From NCBI RefSeq assembly GCF_026625785.1, contig NZ_CP113063.1, forward strand, positions 2,170,001 through 2,234,000: DNA of 64,000 nucleotides. Direction: 5' to 3'. The DNA comes from Gordonia sp. SL306 (GTDB taxonomy: Bacteria > Actinomycetota > Actinomycetes > Mycobacteriales > Mycobacteriaceae). This document shows, one piece after another, positions 1 through 8,641 of this stretch. The notes under the pieces were generated by a model that worked only from the letters and a program-made list of their open reading frames with translations, was not told the DNA's origin and did not search any database. The position numbers and the translations under genes were made by a program. Positions within the stretch are counted from its first letter, which is position 1. Every line of letters begins with the position of its first letter.

Positions 1-227
1 TCCTTCGCGGTGGCGGGGTAGACCCACTCTCCCCGGAAGGTTCCGGTGGCAAGCCTGTCGACTGTCACCTTGTGCGGGGGCGGGCAGCCGATCAGCATCG
101 CGGCCGCCACGATGGCACGCGACGTGTGGACTTGCACAGATCCGGTAGGCAGCACCTCGGCGAACGGGCGCAAGGTTCGTCGCGCCAGCCAGGCCGCCCA
201 TCGTGATGCAGATGAGGTCTCCGTCAC
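1..227 (-). CDS. Alpha/beta-hydrolase (esterase/lipase), N-terminal part only
   Basis: The gene runs off the left edge, so only about 75 N-terminal residues are visible. The frame starts at a GTG at 225-227; a TGA lies in the same frame just upstream, which fixes the start near here. The protein begins VTETSSASRWAAWLARR and later reads VTVDRLATGTFRGEWVYP. This resembles the leader of actinobacterial esterases of the LipM/LipF kind, in which a Gly-Glu-Trp-Tyr-Pro strand precedes the catalytic fold. The nucleophile elbow and the rest of the triad lie outside the window, so catalytic competence cannot be judged. It is divergent from the MerR-type gene at 339, with 111 bases between the starts. 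The frame is GC3-rich. The family is likely; the substrate is unknown. Confidence 0.55.
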   Translation of the reverse strand, partial: MTETSSASRWAAWLARRTLRPFAEVLPTGSVQVHTSRAIVAAAMLIGCPPPHKVTVDRLATGTFRGEWVYPATAK

Positions 228-259
228 AGTCGAATCGCATCACCAATCCCGCCATCTGT

Positions 260-272
260 CAATGGCACATTG
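260..272. promoter_or_regulatory. Possible operator between the hydrolase and the MerR gene
   Basis: The bases read CAATG-gca-CATTG, a perfect 5-3-5 inverted repeat in the divergent promoter region. A dyad here is where a MerR-family activator would bind, but short dyads occur by chance and no clear -35/-10 pair with a long spacer could be assigned. Confidence 0.25.
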
Positions 273-338
273 CGTAGTGTGATAACCGGGCGTCGGCCGC
301 GGCGCGGAAGCACAGCACGAAGGCGGAGGTGACGAGCG

Positions 339-1208
339 ATGGCCCGGGCATCGTCAGCGCGCATGGCTCATCTGGCAACACTGATCGAGCACATGTCGGC
401 CACGCCTCGCTACGTGGGCAAACAGTCGCGCGAACTCGAGACCACCATCACCAGGCTGCTGGCAAACGCCACACGACAGGCATTCGGCCAGCCCGCCGTG
501 TCGAGGTATCGCATCGACGACCTGGCCCGGATCTCCGGCGTCACGACCCGGAACATTCGGGTCTATCGAGAGCGCGGTCTGCTGCCACCACCCCATCGCG
601 TCGGACGTGTGACGCTGTATTCCGACAGCCACGTATCGCGGCTCGCGCTGATCAGTTCGATGCTGTCACGGGGGTACACCATCGCCCACATCGACGAGTT
701 GATCACGGCATGGCAAAACGGAGGACAGATCGCCGACGTCCTCGGACTCGAAACCGAGCTCACCGACATCCAGGAACCACCAACGTCACGTTCGACGTCT
801 CTCACGGAACTCGCCGAGGCAGGCGTCGATGCCGCCGACGCCAACCGTCTGGTGCGCCTCAAGCTCATCACCATCCACTCCGCGGATGACGTGACCGTCG
901 AGGAACCGGCCCTTCTCGACACGATCCTGCCCCTGATCACCGCCACCAGGCCCGCATCGGCGGTCATCGACGTCATCGAGCAGGTCACACCCGCCTTCCA
1001 GGAGTTGGGCCAGGCGATGATCGGTGCCGCAGAAGCACTCGCGGTTCCGACGGCAGGCGGCACGGGCGACGACCGACTCACCGAGGTGACGCTCACACTG
1101 GTCCAGCTGCGAGCCCTCGCCGATGCAGCCACGCGCGTCACCCTCACAGAGACGACGAATACCCTTCTGGCACAGTCGCTGGCGACGCGACTCGGCGAGG
1201 GCGGGTGA
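339..1208 (+). CDS. MerR-family transcriptional regulator
   Basis: This 289-residue regulator has its DNA-binding helix-turn-helix about 50 residues from the N terminus rather than at it. From about residue 52 it reads YRIDDLARISGVTTRNIRVY, then RERGLLPPP and RLALISSMLSRGYTIAHI, the winged-helix pattern of MerR proteins. The C-terminal half is helical and has no cysteine cluster, so metal or redox sensing of the classic kind is not supported. The ATG at 339 follows GGCGGAGG. It is divergent from the esterase at 1-227, which may be its target. Ligand and target are unknown. Confidence 0.8.
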   Translation: MARASSARMAHLATLIEHMSATPRYVGKQSRELETTITRLLANATRQAFGQPAVSRYRIDDLARISGVTTRNIRVYRERGLLPPPHRVGRVTLYSDSHVSRLALISSMLSRGYTIAHIDELITAWQNGGQIADVLGLETELTDIQEPPTSRSTSLTELAEAGVDAADANRLVRLKLITIHSADDVTVEEPALLDTILPLITATRPASAVIDVIEQVTPAFQELGQAMIGAAEALAVPTAGGTGDDRLTEVTLTLVQLRALADAATRVTLTETTNTLLAQSLATRLGEGG

Positions 1209-1224
1209 AGCACGGGCAGGACCA

Positions 1225-1899
1225 TCACCCCGCCCCGAACATCGCCTCCAACGTCGTCGTCCGGTTCCGCTCCGCGTGCTCCCTGGCGAGCGACTCCGCC
1301 AGCTCACCGTCGCCGGCTGCGATGGCCTCGACGATCTCGTGGTGATCGTGTGACACGGTGTGCGGGTCCGGGATCTGCCGGACCAGCCATTGCACGCGAA
1401 ACAGGATGGGAGACATGATCTCCCCCAACGTGCGGTTGTGCGATGCCGTCACCAGCAGCTGGTGGAAGAGCGCATTCGCGTCATGTGCTGCCGTGGCGTC
1501 GCCCGCGTCATCGGCGGCGACCACCGCGGCGCGCAGGGCCGCGATGTCGTCGTCGGTCCGGTTGTCGGCGGCCTCGCGGCACGCCATCGCCTCCAGCGCC
1601 TGGCGGATGTCGAAGAGTTCACTCACGTCGCGTTCGGTCCACGAGCGCACCACCAGGCCACGAGTCTTGCGCACTTCGAGGAAGCCTTCGGCGCGCAATG
1701 CCTGCAGGGCTTCGCGCGCAGGCAGCCGCGAGACCCCGTAGGTATCGGCAACATCCCGTTCCACCAACCGGTAGCCGGGCGGATAACGGCCGGTCATCAC
1801 GTCCGAGCGCAGCGAATCCAGCAATCGCCCGCTCAGCGAGACGCTGTCGGTGATGTTTGTGGACGAGGCTTCGGGACTGATCGGCGACATGACGCTCAT
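1225..1899 (-). CDS. GntR-family (FadR/FCD) regulator of cluster A
   Basis: This is a 224-residue regulator with an N-terminal winged helix (residues about 22-90, including GVSRLPAREALQALRAEGFL) and a C-terminal all-helical FCD ligand-binding domain. In the FCD part the motifs LFDIRQALEAMACREA, NALFHQLLVTASHNRTL and HDHHEIVEAIAAGD are visible; the Asp and His residues usually bind a metal that helps hold a carboxylate ligand. It is the last gene of a minus-strand operon and starts 37 bases after the CE4 gene ends. It probably binds the paired TTGGTATACCAA-type sites at 5336-5360, which fit the GntR half-site logic. The effector is likely a small organic acid from the pathway, which is an inference. 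Confidence 0.88.
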   Translation of the reverse strand: MSVMSPISPEASSTNITDSVSLSGRLLDSLRSDVMTGRYPPGYRLVERDVADTYGVSRLPAREALQALRAEGFLEVRKTRGLVVRSWTERDVSELFDIRQALEAMACREAADNRTDDDIAALRAAVVAADDAGDATAAHDANALFHQLLVTASHNRTLGEIMSPILFRVQWLVRQIPDPHTVSHDHHEIVEAIAAGDGELAESLAREHAERNRTTTLEAMFGAG

Positions 1900-1936
1900 A
1901 GCTTACGGCCCGGCCGTCACTCCCCTGGCGAATGCA

Positions 1937-2848
1937 TCATCGGCCCACGAACTCGGGTCGCGCCTGCGCGTCGAAGGGAAAGCGGGTCCGGAACTCATCC
2001 GCGGCATCAGCCATGGTCACGAACTCGACACCGTCGAACGAACCCCAGCGGTCGAGGAGGCGTTCCAGCATCAGCAGCACTTGCGGTCTCCCGGACACGT
2101 CGGGATGCAGGGTCATCGGGATGACCGCGTAGTCGAGTTCGCGATAGACCCAGTCGAACTGGTCGTTCCACAGCTGCTCGATGTCGCGGGGATTGACGAA
2201 TCCGTGCGAGTTCGGGTGTCCCTTGATGAACATCATCGGCGGCAGATCGTCGACGTACCAGTTGCCGCAGAACTCGACGAGGTCGATTTCGTGTCCGTGC
2301 TTGAGCGGTGTCATCCAGTGCGACGCGGGCTGCGACGTGTCGATCGGCGTCCACTGATCTCCCACCCGGGCGTAGAACGGGACGAAGTCGTTGTAGTTCT
2401 GCGAATGGTCGTAGGCGAAGCCGTATTCGGCGAGGATCGAGGCGGTGTGCTCACTCATCTCCCACCACGGTGCGACGTAGCCTTTGGGTCGCTCACCGCA
2501 GAGCTGCTCGATCAGCTTGACGCTCTTGGCCATCACGTCGCGCTCCTGCTCGAGGGTCAACGACCGTGGGTTCTCGTGACTGTACCCGTGGGCACCGATC
2601 TCATGCCCCGCATCGACGCACATCTGCGCCTGCTTCGGGAAGGTCTCGATGGAGTGGCCGGGCCAGAACCAGGTGCTGACGATGTCGCGACGCTCGAGCA
2701 GCCGAAGCATGCGCGGCACCCCGACCTCGCCGGCGAACACGCCGCGCTGCATGTCATTGGGCGAGTCCTGCCCGCCGTATGATCCGAGCCAGCCGGCGCA
2801 GGAGTCGACATCGATGCCGACGGTGATCTGAATCTTCTTGTCAGTCAT
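1937..2848 (-). CDS. CE4 polysaccharide-deacetylase-fold amidohydrolase, HpPgdA / cyclic imide hydrolase type
   Basis: This cytoplasmic protein of 303 residues has no signal peptide. It carries the metal-site pattern of the CE4 fold: Asp in GIDVD (residues 11-15) and the pair His87/His91 in HGYSHENP. Long stretches match what I recall of Helicobacter pylori HpPgdA, such as [32 protein letters not shown] and [12 protein letters not shown]. Members of this subfamily include a peptidoglycan deacetylase and bacterial cyclic imide hydrolases, which open a ring imide to a half-amide. The cytoplasmic location and the catabolic neighbours (transporter, Asp/Glu-racemase-fold enzyme, FAH hydrolase) favour a cyclic imide or related ring amide as substrate over cell-wall sugar. 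It lies 19 bases after the preceding gene of the operon. Confidence 0.85.
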   Translation of the reverse strand: MTDKKIQITVGIDVDSCAGWLGSYGGQDSPNDMQRGVFAGEVGVPRMLRLLERRDIVSTWFWPGHSIETFPKQAQMCVDAGHEIGAHGYSHENPRSLTLEQERDVMAKSVKLIEQLCGERPKGYVAPWWEMSEHTASILAEYGFAYDHSQNYNDFVPFYARVGDQWTPIDTSQPASHWMTPLKHGHEIDLVEFCGNWYVDDLPPMMFIKGHPNSHGFVNPRDIEQLWNDQFDWVYRELDYAVIPMTLHPDVSGRPQVLLMLERLLDRWGSFDGVEFVTMADAADEFRTRFPFDAQARPEFVGR

Positions 2849-2867
2849 GTGTTGTGCTCTTTCTGTC

Positions 2868-4013
2868 TCAGCGTCCGAGGAGATCGGCCATCGCGGCGCG
2901 GGCGTCGTTCATGGCGGCGACGTCGTCGTCGGACCAGCCACGTTCGGCGAGGCTATGGGCCGAGAGCCACGCGGCGACCTCACCGTCACGTTCGACCGGG
3001 CCGAGCACCTGGGCACTCACCCCGTACACATCGCGCAACGCCTGCGGCGGGAACGGCGGCTCGACGAACGCGGGCTGCACCAGTACCCGACGGGTCTCGT
3101 CGAGCCAGCGCACCGTCTCCAGCGCTCGCTGGTCGAGTGACGGGTCATGTTGGATCGATCGGATTCCCGCACCACAGGATTCGGCCACGCAGAGGTCCAC
3201 ATGAAGTCCGAGCGCGGCGTCGTCGACGCGCACCGTGGTGCGGTCACAGCCGGTTCGCTCGCGCAGCTCGGTGACGACCTGCTTGGCACGGTGGCGGAAT
3301 GCCGCCTGCTCGAGAAAGATTCCCCACCCTCGGATTCGGGCGTCGGCACCGGCCATCTCGAGTGCCCACCAGAGTGTGGCCGCGATGCTGTCGATGACCG
3401 GTACACCCACCTTCTGCTCCACCGCCCGGGTCACACCGGTGCCATCGACGTTCGTGCAGACGAGCGCAACCGCCTGCGGATCGCCCTGCTCGGTGGCGCC
3501 GATGAGCAGGTTGGTCACCTCGTCGTCGGAGGCCGCCGCGAAGGAGAAGTTGTCGGTCAGACCCCACTCCGAGTGGGACACCACATCAATGCCGCTACTG
3601 CGGTACTCGGCGACGATCTGTTCGACCACATCCTCGGTGTACGGCGTGCCCAGCGCCAGTGCGGTGACACCGAAATCATGACAGGCCTGAAGAATTGCCA
3701 GCGTCGACGTCGTCGCCGGAAGGCCGGTGTCGTCGGTGATGGCGGCGCAGATGGTTCGATCGTGCTCAACGCCGAGCCAGGAGCCGGCCGTGCCGTTCCA
3801 CACGATCACGTCGACCTTCGCATCGGCGAGCAGGCGTGCCGCGGCCACCATCGACTCCACGTCGAACGCTGCTCCAGCACCATCGGTACTGATGGCCTGC
3901 ACCCGGATTCGCGTGGACACGAAGGATACGTCGTCTCGCCCGGCCAGCAGGCGTGAGGTGGTGTCCTCGACGCTGGTGTTCGACGACGGGACGATCATTC
4001 CGATCCGGGTCAT
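2868..4013 (-). CDS. Asp/Glu-racemase-superfamily protein (maleate isomerase/arylmalonate decarboxylase branch) fused to a GAF-like domain
   Basis: This protein has 381 residues. The first 240 or so follow the maleate cis-trans isomerase/AMDase pattern: an N-terminal [16 protein letters not shown], a first phosphate/oxyanion-type loop VWNGTAGSW and a second loop LVCTNVDG that keeps its Cys. The first-loop Cys of racemases and maleate isomerase is replaced by Gly/Thr, as in one-cysteine decarboxylases. The last 135 residues do not belong to this fold. They read like a GAF domain, with [21 protein letters not shown] and a C-terminal helix ending in ADLLGR. The ATG at 4013 overlaps the stop of the upstream MFS gene by four bases (ATGA). 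It may act on a dicarboxylate made by the neighbouring amidohydrolase; the GAF part could sense or stabilise. Confidence 0.8.
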   Translation of the reverse strand: MTRIGMIVPSSNTSVEDTTSRLLAGRDDVSFVSTRIRVQAISTDGAGAAFDVESMVAAARLLADAKVDVIVWNGTAGSWLGVEHDRTICAAITDDTGLPATTSTLAILQACHDFGVTALALGTPYTEDVVEQIVAEYRSSGIDVVSHSEWGLTDNFSFAAASDDEVTNLLIGATEQGDPQAVALVCTNVDGTGVTRAVEQKVGVPVIDSIAATLWWALEMAGADARIRGWGIFLEQAAFRHRAKQVVTELRERTGCDRTTVRVDDAALGLHVDLCVAESCGAGIRSIQHDPSLDQRALETVRWLDETRRVLVQPAFVEPPFPPQALRDVYGVSAQVLGPVERDGEVAAWLSAHSLAERGWSDDDVAAMNDARAAMADLLGR

Positions 4014-5314
4014 ACCGCTACTCCTGGTGTCGTGGTGGCCGGCTGCCCCGCTTTGGGGGCGAGCCGCTGTGCGTAGTCGAGAACGAGGACGGCAACGGTC
4101 ATGATGATGCCCGCTCCGACGAAGTAGAGCAGCGCCCAGGTGTACCCGCCGGTGGCGCCGACGATGAACCCGACCGCCATCGGTGTGACGAAGCCGGACA
4201 CGTTCCCGGCGAGATTCATTGCGCCACCGAGTACACCGGCGTCCTCGCGGCCGCCGAGAATGGCCGGGACGGACCAGAACAGGCCAACCCATCGCAGGAA
4301 GAAGAGCACCACCGACAGCAGCGCGATCGCTGCGACCGGCCCTGGCATGAGCACGACTCCGACCAGGCCGAGCACCACGCAGACCCCGGCGAAGCCCAGC
4401 AGGGACCGCATCACCAGATTGGTGTTGTAACCCTTCTCCTTCAGCCTATCGGCGAGTTGTCCGCCGATTATCTCGCCCACGAATCCGGAGCCGAAGATCA
4501 CGAAGGTCGACCAGCCGATGGTATTGAGATCGAAACCCTTGCTCTCCGAGAGGAACAGGGGCCCCCAGGTCAGCAATCCGTAGAAGACCCCGTTGAATCC
4601 CAGCCAACCAAGGCACATCGCCCAGAAGCTGCGGAACTTCAGATAGTGCGTGAGGCCCGCGCGCTGACCCGTCGAGCGATGGCGTGCACTCTCCTCGGCG
4701 TGCGAACGAGTCAGGTACTCCAATTCGGCGGGATTCACCTTGGGATGTTCGTCCGGTGTGTCGCGGATGGCCCGCCACGCCCACACGCCGAGGAGCATGG
4801 TGACCACACCCGCGGCGAGGAAGGCCCAGCGCCAACTGCCGGTGAAAGCGATCAGCCCGGTGATGGCGATACCGCCGACCGCCGATCCCAGCGGTGCACC
4901 GGCGTCCAGAATGGTTGCGCCACGGCCGCGTTCCTTCTCGGTGAGAAAGGCTGCGTTGAGTTTGCCGCCGGCAGGCATGATCGGCGCCTCTGCGATGCCG
5001 ATCGCGCCCCGCGCGAACGCCATGATCCCGATGTTGGGTGCCAGGCCCGACATCGCCGTCGCGCCACCCCAGCCGAAGCAGGCCGCCACGATCAGCTTGC
5101 GGGGGCCGAACTTGTCGATCAACCAGCCGGCGGGGATCTGCATCGCCGCGTAGGCCCAGAAGAACGCCGACAAGAGCAGACCGGTCATCTCCGCGCTGAT
5201 GTGGAAGTCCTCTTTGATCATCGGCAGCGCCACGGACAAGGACCCGCGGTCGACATAGTTGACCGTGACCAGGAGGAGCAACAGGCCGAACATGCGCCAA
5301 CGGGTGTTGGACAT
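4010..5314 (-). CDS. MFS transporter, anion:cation symporter (ACS) type
   Basis: This is a 434-residue, 12-helix major-facilitator permease. It shows the ACS pattern near the start (NYVDRGSLSVALPMIKEDFHIS) and the loop 2-3 motif GWLIDKFGPRK. ACS members bring in organic acids such as tartrate, galactonate, phthalate or hydroxyphenylacetate, so a carboxylated substrate is likely. The start was placed at the ATG at 5312-5314, behind a GAAGGAG ribosome site, and not at the longer upstream frame. It is the first gene of the cluster A operon, and its stop overlaps the next start by four bases. The promoter region shared with the divergent FAH gene contains two GntR-type palindromes. Confidence 0.88.
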   Translation of the reverse strand: MSNTRWRMFGLLLLLVTVNYVDRGSLSVALPMIKEDFHISAEMTGLLLSAFFWAYAAMQIPAGWLIDKFGPRKLIVAACFGWGGATAMSGLAPNIGIMAFARGAIGIAEAPIMPAGGKLNAAFLTEKERGRGATILDAGAPLGSAVGGIAITGLIAFTGSWRWAFLAAGVVTMLLGVWAWRAIRDTPDEHPKVNPAELEYLTRSHAEESARHRSTGQRAGLTHYLKFRSFWAMCLGWLGFNGVFYGLLTWGPLFLSESKGFDLNTIGWSTFVIFGSGFVGEIIGGQLADRLKEKGYNTNLVMRSLLGFAGVCVVLGLVGVVLMPGPVAAIALLSVVLFFLRWVGLFWSVPAILGGREDAGVLGGAMNLAGNVSGFVTPMAVGFIVGATGGYTWALLYFVGAGIIMTVAVLVLDYAQRLAPKAGQPATTTPGVAV

Positions 5315-5335
5315 CGGGACTACTCCTTCGAAGTT

Positions 5336-5360
5336 TTGGTATACCAATTTGGTATGCCAA
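5336..5360. promoter_or_regulatory. Tandem GntR-type operators
   Basis: Two copies of the same dyad lie one base apart: TTGGTATACCAA (perfect, 5336-5347) and TTGGTATGCCAA (one mismatch, 5349-5360). They sit between the divergent MFS and FAH genes. The TGGT-n-ACCA pattern is typical of FadR/FCD GntR regulators, and the GntR gene at 1225-1899 is the natural candidate to bind here. Confidence 0.7.
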
Positions 5361-5440
5361 GAACCTAGGTGCTGGCGGCCCGATCCACAAGCGTTCGCGG
5401 TAACCAGTACGTAAACCCTGCAAACCCGGAGGTAGAGGCG

Positions 5441-6094
5441 ATGAGCCGATCATTCGAGCCCCGCACGATCTGGGGCACCGGCGGCAACTTCCCCACTCTC
5501 GAATCGACGGCTCCCCCGCCACGCCCGCAGCTGTTCGTCAAGAACACCCATTCCGTGATCGGCGATGACGAGTCGCTGCATCTTTCCGGCGATATCGCGC
5601 AGCGAGTGGTGTGCGAGGGCGAACTCGCGATCGTCATCGGGACGGAATGCCGGCGCCTGACATCCGCCGACGAGGCGCGTGCCGTGATCGCCGGTTACAC
5701 CGTCGCCAACGACGTGACGGCCCGCGACCTCCAGGACGTCGACGCCCACTGGTCGCGCGCAAAGGGACTCGACGGCTTCTGCCCGCTGGGCGCGGGGCTC
5801 GTCGCGCCGGTCGACGCCCCCGATTGGGACGAGGCGATCATCCGCACCCGAGTGGACGGCCAGACCATCCAGCACACCCCGGTCTCGGCCGCATTCGTCG
5901 GGGCAGAGGAGCTCGTCGTATGGGCATCCCAGCAGTTCACCCTTCACCCCGGAGACGTATTCCTCTTGGGTACACCGGATTACCTACCGCCGGGCCGCGA
6001 GGATGCGGCGGTATTACGGCCTGGTTCGGTCGTCGAGATCGACATCGCCGGGATCGGCTCGTTGCGGACGCCGGTGCGGGGAGACTCGGGCTGA
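5441..6094 (+). CDS. Fumarylacetoacetate hydrolase (FAH) family protein
   Basis: This protein of 217 residues consists of the FAH catalytic domain alone. It shows KNTHSVIGDDE near residue 30, the metal-binding GELAIVIG, the YTVANDVTARDLQ motif, RAKGLDGFCPLG and GTPDYL near the end, where most relatives have GTPxG. Family members hydrolyse C-C bonds, decarboxylate or tautomerise oxo-dicarboxylates with a divalent metal. The ATG at 5441 was chosen because GGAGGT stands seven bases upstream. The gene is divergent from the cluster A operon and shares its operators, so it is probably co-regulated. Together with the amidohydrolase and racemase-fold genes it would act late in the pathway; the precise substrate is unknown. 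Confidence 0.85.
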   Translation: MSRSFEPRTIWGTGGNFPTLESTAPPPRPQLFVKNTHSVIGDDESLHLSGDIAQRVVCEGELAIVIGTECRRLTSADEARAVIAGYTVANDVTARDLQDVDAHWSRAKGLDGFCPLGAGLVAPVDAPDWDEAIIRTRVDGQTIQHTPVSAAFVGAEELVVWASQQFTLHPGDVFLLGTPDYLPPGREDAAVLRPGSVVEIDIAGIGSLRTPVRGDSG

Positions 6095-6109
6095 TCACCA
6101 GAAACTGAT

Positions 6110-6142
6110 CGTGCCCCTGGGGTCGAAACACCCAGGGGCACG
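6110..6142. terminator. Bidirectional hairpin terminator
   Basis: The stem CGTGCCCCTGGG (6110-6121) pairs perfectly with CCCAGGGGCACG (6131-6142) around a nine-base loop. It lies between the converging FAH gene and the sugar operon, and no long T-tract follows, as is usual in actinobacteria. Confidence 0.75.
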
Positions 6143-6179
6143 ACAATCGGTCAGCTCAGTCGAGCAGATACCACCTTTC

Positions 6180-7196
6180 CTACCCGACCCGGATCACCGT
6201 CTTGATCTCGCCGGCATCGGGATCGGTCCAGGCCTCCACCGCACGGTCGAAGGCGAGCTCACGCGACACCAGCGAGTCGGCGTCGACACTTCCGTCGGCC
6301 AGCATGCCGATCACTGTCGGCCAGGTGAACGCGTACCGCATCACGCCGTGCAGAGTGATCTCCCGCTCGATGACCTGGGACATCGGTACCGACGCGTCGT
6401 CGCCGCCGACCCCGATGAACACCACCCGCCCGCCTGGTCGCACCTTGTAGAAGCCGTCGTGCCGCACCGTCTCGACACCGGTGCACTCGATGAACGCGTG
6501 CGCGTCACCGAAGGCATCGTCGAGGCTCTCGAAGGCCTCGCAGCCGAGCTTTGCCGCTATCTCGCGCCGCGCGGAATTCGGTTCGACGATCCCCACACGC
6601 CCGGCACCGGCGGCATGACACAGCTGCGCCACGAAGAGACCCACCGGCCCCGCCCCCGCGATCAGTACCTGCGCCCCGATCGGCAATGCCGCCTTCTCGA
6701 TGCCGTTCAGCGCCACCGAGATCGTCTCGACCATCGCGGCCGCGTTGTCACTCACGCTGTCGGGGATCGCGTGTGCGTTGCCCTGCGGAACGGCGACGTA
6801 TTCTGCGAGACCGCCGTCCAGCCCGGGCACACCGAAGAACTTCTGGGACGGGTCGATGTTGTACCGCCCTGCCCGCGCCTCGCGGGAGGTCCAGTCCGGC
6901 ACCAGTGGCTCGACGGCGACGCGCTCCCCGATCCGCGAGTCGGGCACGTCAGACCCGACGGCGACGATGGTGCCCCCGAACTCGTGGCCGAGGACCACCG
7001 GCTCGGTGACGACGTCACTACTGGCCCGGCCGTGCTGATAGAAGTGCTTGTCGCTTCCGCAGACCCCGACCGAGCCGACACGGACGAGCACCTCCGATGC
7101 CCCGATGCCGGGTACGGGTCGCTCGTCGATCCGAATGTCCTTGGGTCCGTGCAGCACCCAGGCCTTCATCTGGGTGGGGATGTGTGTCGCGGTCAT
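6180..7196 (-). CDS. Medium-chain (MDR) polyol/alcohol dehydrogenase, sorbitol dehydrogenase-like
   Basis: This 338-residue NAD(P)-dependent enzyme has the catalytic zinc pattern VCGSDKHFYQHGR and LGHEFGG near residues 45-75 and a Rossmann GAGPVGLF near residue 170. The lobe that normally carries four structural-zinc cysteines instead reads EPLVPDWTSREARAGRYNID and has none, so the structural zinc is absent. The start ATG at 7194-7196 overlaps the stop of the sugar porter gene by four bases. It is the last gene of the five-gene sugar region. It probably oxidises a sugar alcohol or reduces a ketose linked to the isomerases; which one is not decided by sequence. Confidence 0.87.
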   Translation of the reverse strand: MTATHIPTQMKAWVLHGPKDIRIDERPVPGIGASEVLVRVGSVGVCGSDKHFYQHGRASSDVVTEPVVLGHEFGGTIVAVGSDVPDSRIGERVAVEPLVPDWTSREARAGRYNIDPSQKFFGVPGLDGGLAEYVAVPQGNAHAIPDSVSDNAAAMVETISVALNGIEKAALPIGAQVLIAGAGPVGLFVAQLCHAAGAGRVGIVEPNSARREIAAKLGCEAFESLDDAFGDAHAFIECTGVETVRHDGFYKVRPGGRVVFIGVGGDDASVPMSQVIEREITLHGVMRYAFTWPTVIGMLADGSVDADSLVSRELAFDRAVEAWTDPDAGEIKTVIRVG

Positions 7197-8641
7197 GGGC
7201 GCGCTCCGATCTCTTCCGACGCGGACGCGTCGACGATGTGGACTCGTGGAGTAAACGTGCCGCCTTTGAGGGAGCTCTCGATCTCCTCGAGGCTGCGGCC
7301 CTTGGTCTCGGGAACCCAGCGCCACACGAACAGCCAGGCGATCACGTTCACCACCGCCAGGACACCGAACACCAGCCCGGTGCCGAGTTTGTCCGCGGCG
7401 AAGTACAGCAGGAGTGTCACGAGGAAGTTCGTGACCCACAGGCAGAACGCGCACAGGGAGACCGCCCGACCGCGAACCTCCAGCGGGAAGATCTCCGCCA
7501 TGTACAGCCAGGTCATCACCGAGAGGCTGCCGCCGTTGAAGGCGAAATATCCTGCCAGACAGATCATCACGAGGACTTGTAATCCGATACTCAGTTCGGC
7601 TCCGGCGCCCGCCGTCCACGGTAGGACCATGGCGAGGACGGCCAGCACCACCACTGCACCGGGCAGCCCCCACAGAACCAGTTTCCGTCGGCCGAGGCGT
7701 TCCAGGAGCGCCATGCCGACGAGTGTGAACACCAGCAGCGACACACCGACGCCGATCGAGGCGAGTGTGGCCGCAGATGTCCCGAATCCTGCCAGGGCCA
7801 GTAGTGACGGTGCGTAATAGATGATGGCGCTGATCCCGGTCGCCTGGGAGAAGAAGGCGACGCCGAGTCCGGCCACCAATGCCGGGCGCACCCAGGGTGT
7901 TCGGAGGTCGCGCCATGATCCGGTCTTCGGCTCACTGACCGACCTGATCTCGTCGAGCTCGGCCGAGACGTCGTAGCCGGCGGGCCGCACTCTCGCAAGT
8001 GCTTGAGCCGCATCCTTTTCACGAGACTTCAGGATCAGCCATCTCGGGCTCTCCGGGAGCATCAGCATGATGATGAGGAACACCACTGCCGGGATGGCCG
8101 CGAACGCCAGCATCTCCCGCCACGCGGCGTGCGTCCCCAGTGCATGCCCCGTCGCGTATGCGACGAGCGTGCCCACGCAGATCATCACCTGGAACAGGAC
8201 GGCCTGGGTGCCTCGGACATGCTTGGGAGCGAGCTCGGCGATGTAGGTCGGGATGATCTGTGATGCGCCCCCGACCGGGAGGCCGAGCAGGAACCGGAAG
8301 ATGATGAGCACGGTCACGTTCGGGGCCAAGCCGCATCCGATGGCGAACACGATGAACGCCACCGCCACCAGCACCACTGTCCAACGCCGCCCGAGGCGCT
8401 CCGACAACGGTCCGGTCCCGATGGCACCGAAGATCGCGCCCAGCAGCGTGATCGACGTGATGACCGACAACAGGCCCGGATCGTCACTGATCCCGAAGTC
8501 GTCCTGGAGAAACAGCAAGGCGGAGCCGATGATGCCCGTGTCGTAGCCGTAAAGCAGTCCGCCGAGGCTCGCGCCGACGGCGACGAGGATGGAGAAGGGC
8601 GTCACCTTGGGCGGCTGCACTCGTGTCAAGGTCTCGGTCAT
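7193..8641 (-). CDS. Sugar porter family MFS transporter
   Basis: This is a 482-residue permease with 12 predicted helices. The sugar-porter signatures are present: GGLLYGYDTGIIGSALLF in helix 1, the loop motif SERLGRR, a PESPRWL motif after helix 6 and PETKGRSLEEIE at the C terminus. These mark proton-coupled monosaccharide or polyol importers. The start was placed at the ATG at 8639-8641 (MTETLTRV), which overlaps the stop of the preceding isomerase gene by four bases; a longer in-frame extension has no coding character. It supplies the substrate for the isomerases and dehydrogenase of the same operon, which is an inference from gene order. Confidence 0.93.
   Translation of the reverse strand: MTETLTRVQPPKVTPFSILVAVGASLGGLLYGYDTGIIGSALLFLQDDFGISDDPGLLSVITSITLLGAIFGAIGTGPLSERLGRRWTVVLVAVAFIVFAIGCGLAPNVTVLIIFRFLLGLPVGGASQIIPTYIAELAPKHVRGTQAVLFQVMICVGTLVAYATGHALGTHAAWREMLAFAAIPAVVFLIIMLMLPESPRWLILKSREKDAAQALARVRPAGYDVSAELDEIRSVSEPKTGSWRDLRTPWVRPALVAGLGVAFFSQATGISAIIYYAPSLLALAGFGTSAATLASIGVGVSLLVFTLVGMALLERLGRRKLVLWGLPGAVVVLAVLAMVLPWTAGAGAELSIGLQVLVMICLAGYFAFNGGSLSVMTWLYMAEIFPLEVRGRAVSLCAFCLWVTNFLVTLLLYFAADKLGTGLVFGVLAVVNVIAWLFVWRWVPETKGRSLEEIESSLKGGTFTPRVHIVDASASEEIGARP

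Noticed and set aside
1937..2848. Cell-wall peptidoglycan deacetylase
   Set aside because: The protein has no export signal and lies in a catabolic operon; its closest pattern includes cyclic imide hydrolases.
3953..5368. Long plus-strand open frame opposite the MFS and racemase genes
   Set aside because: The product is low-complexity Arg/His/Glu-rich, has no family motif and mirrors the codon bias of the real minus-strand MFS gene.
6003..7817. Plus-strand open frame of about 600 codons opposite the MDR and sugar-porter genes
   Set aside because: It starts inside the FAH gene and is the antisense shadow of two clear minus-strand genes; the terminator at 6110-6142 lies within it.
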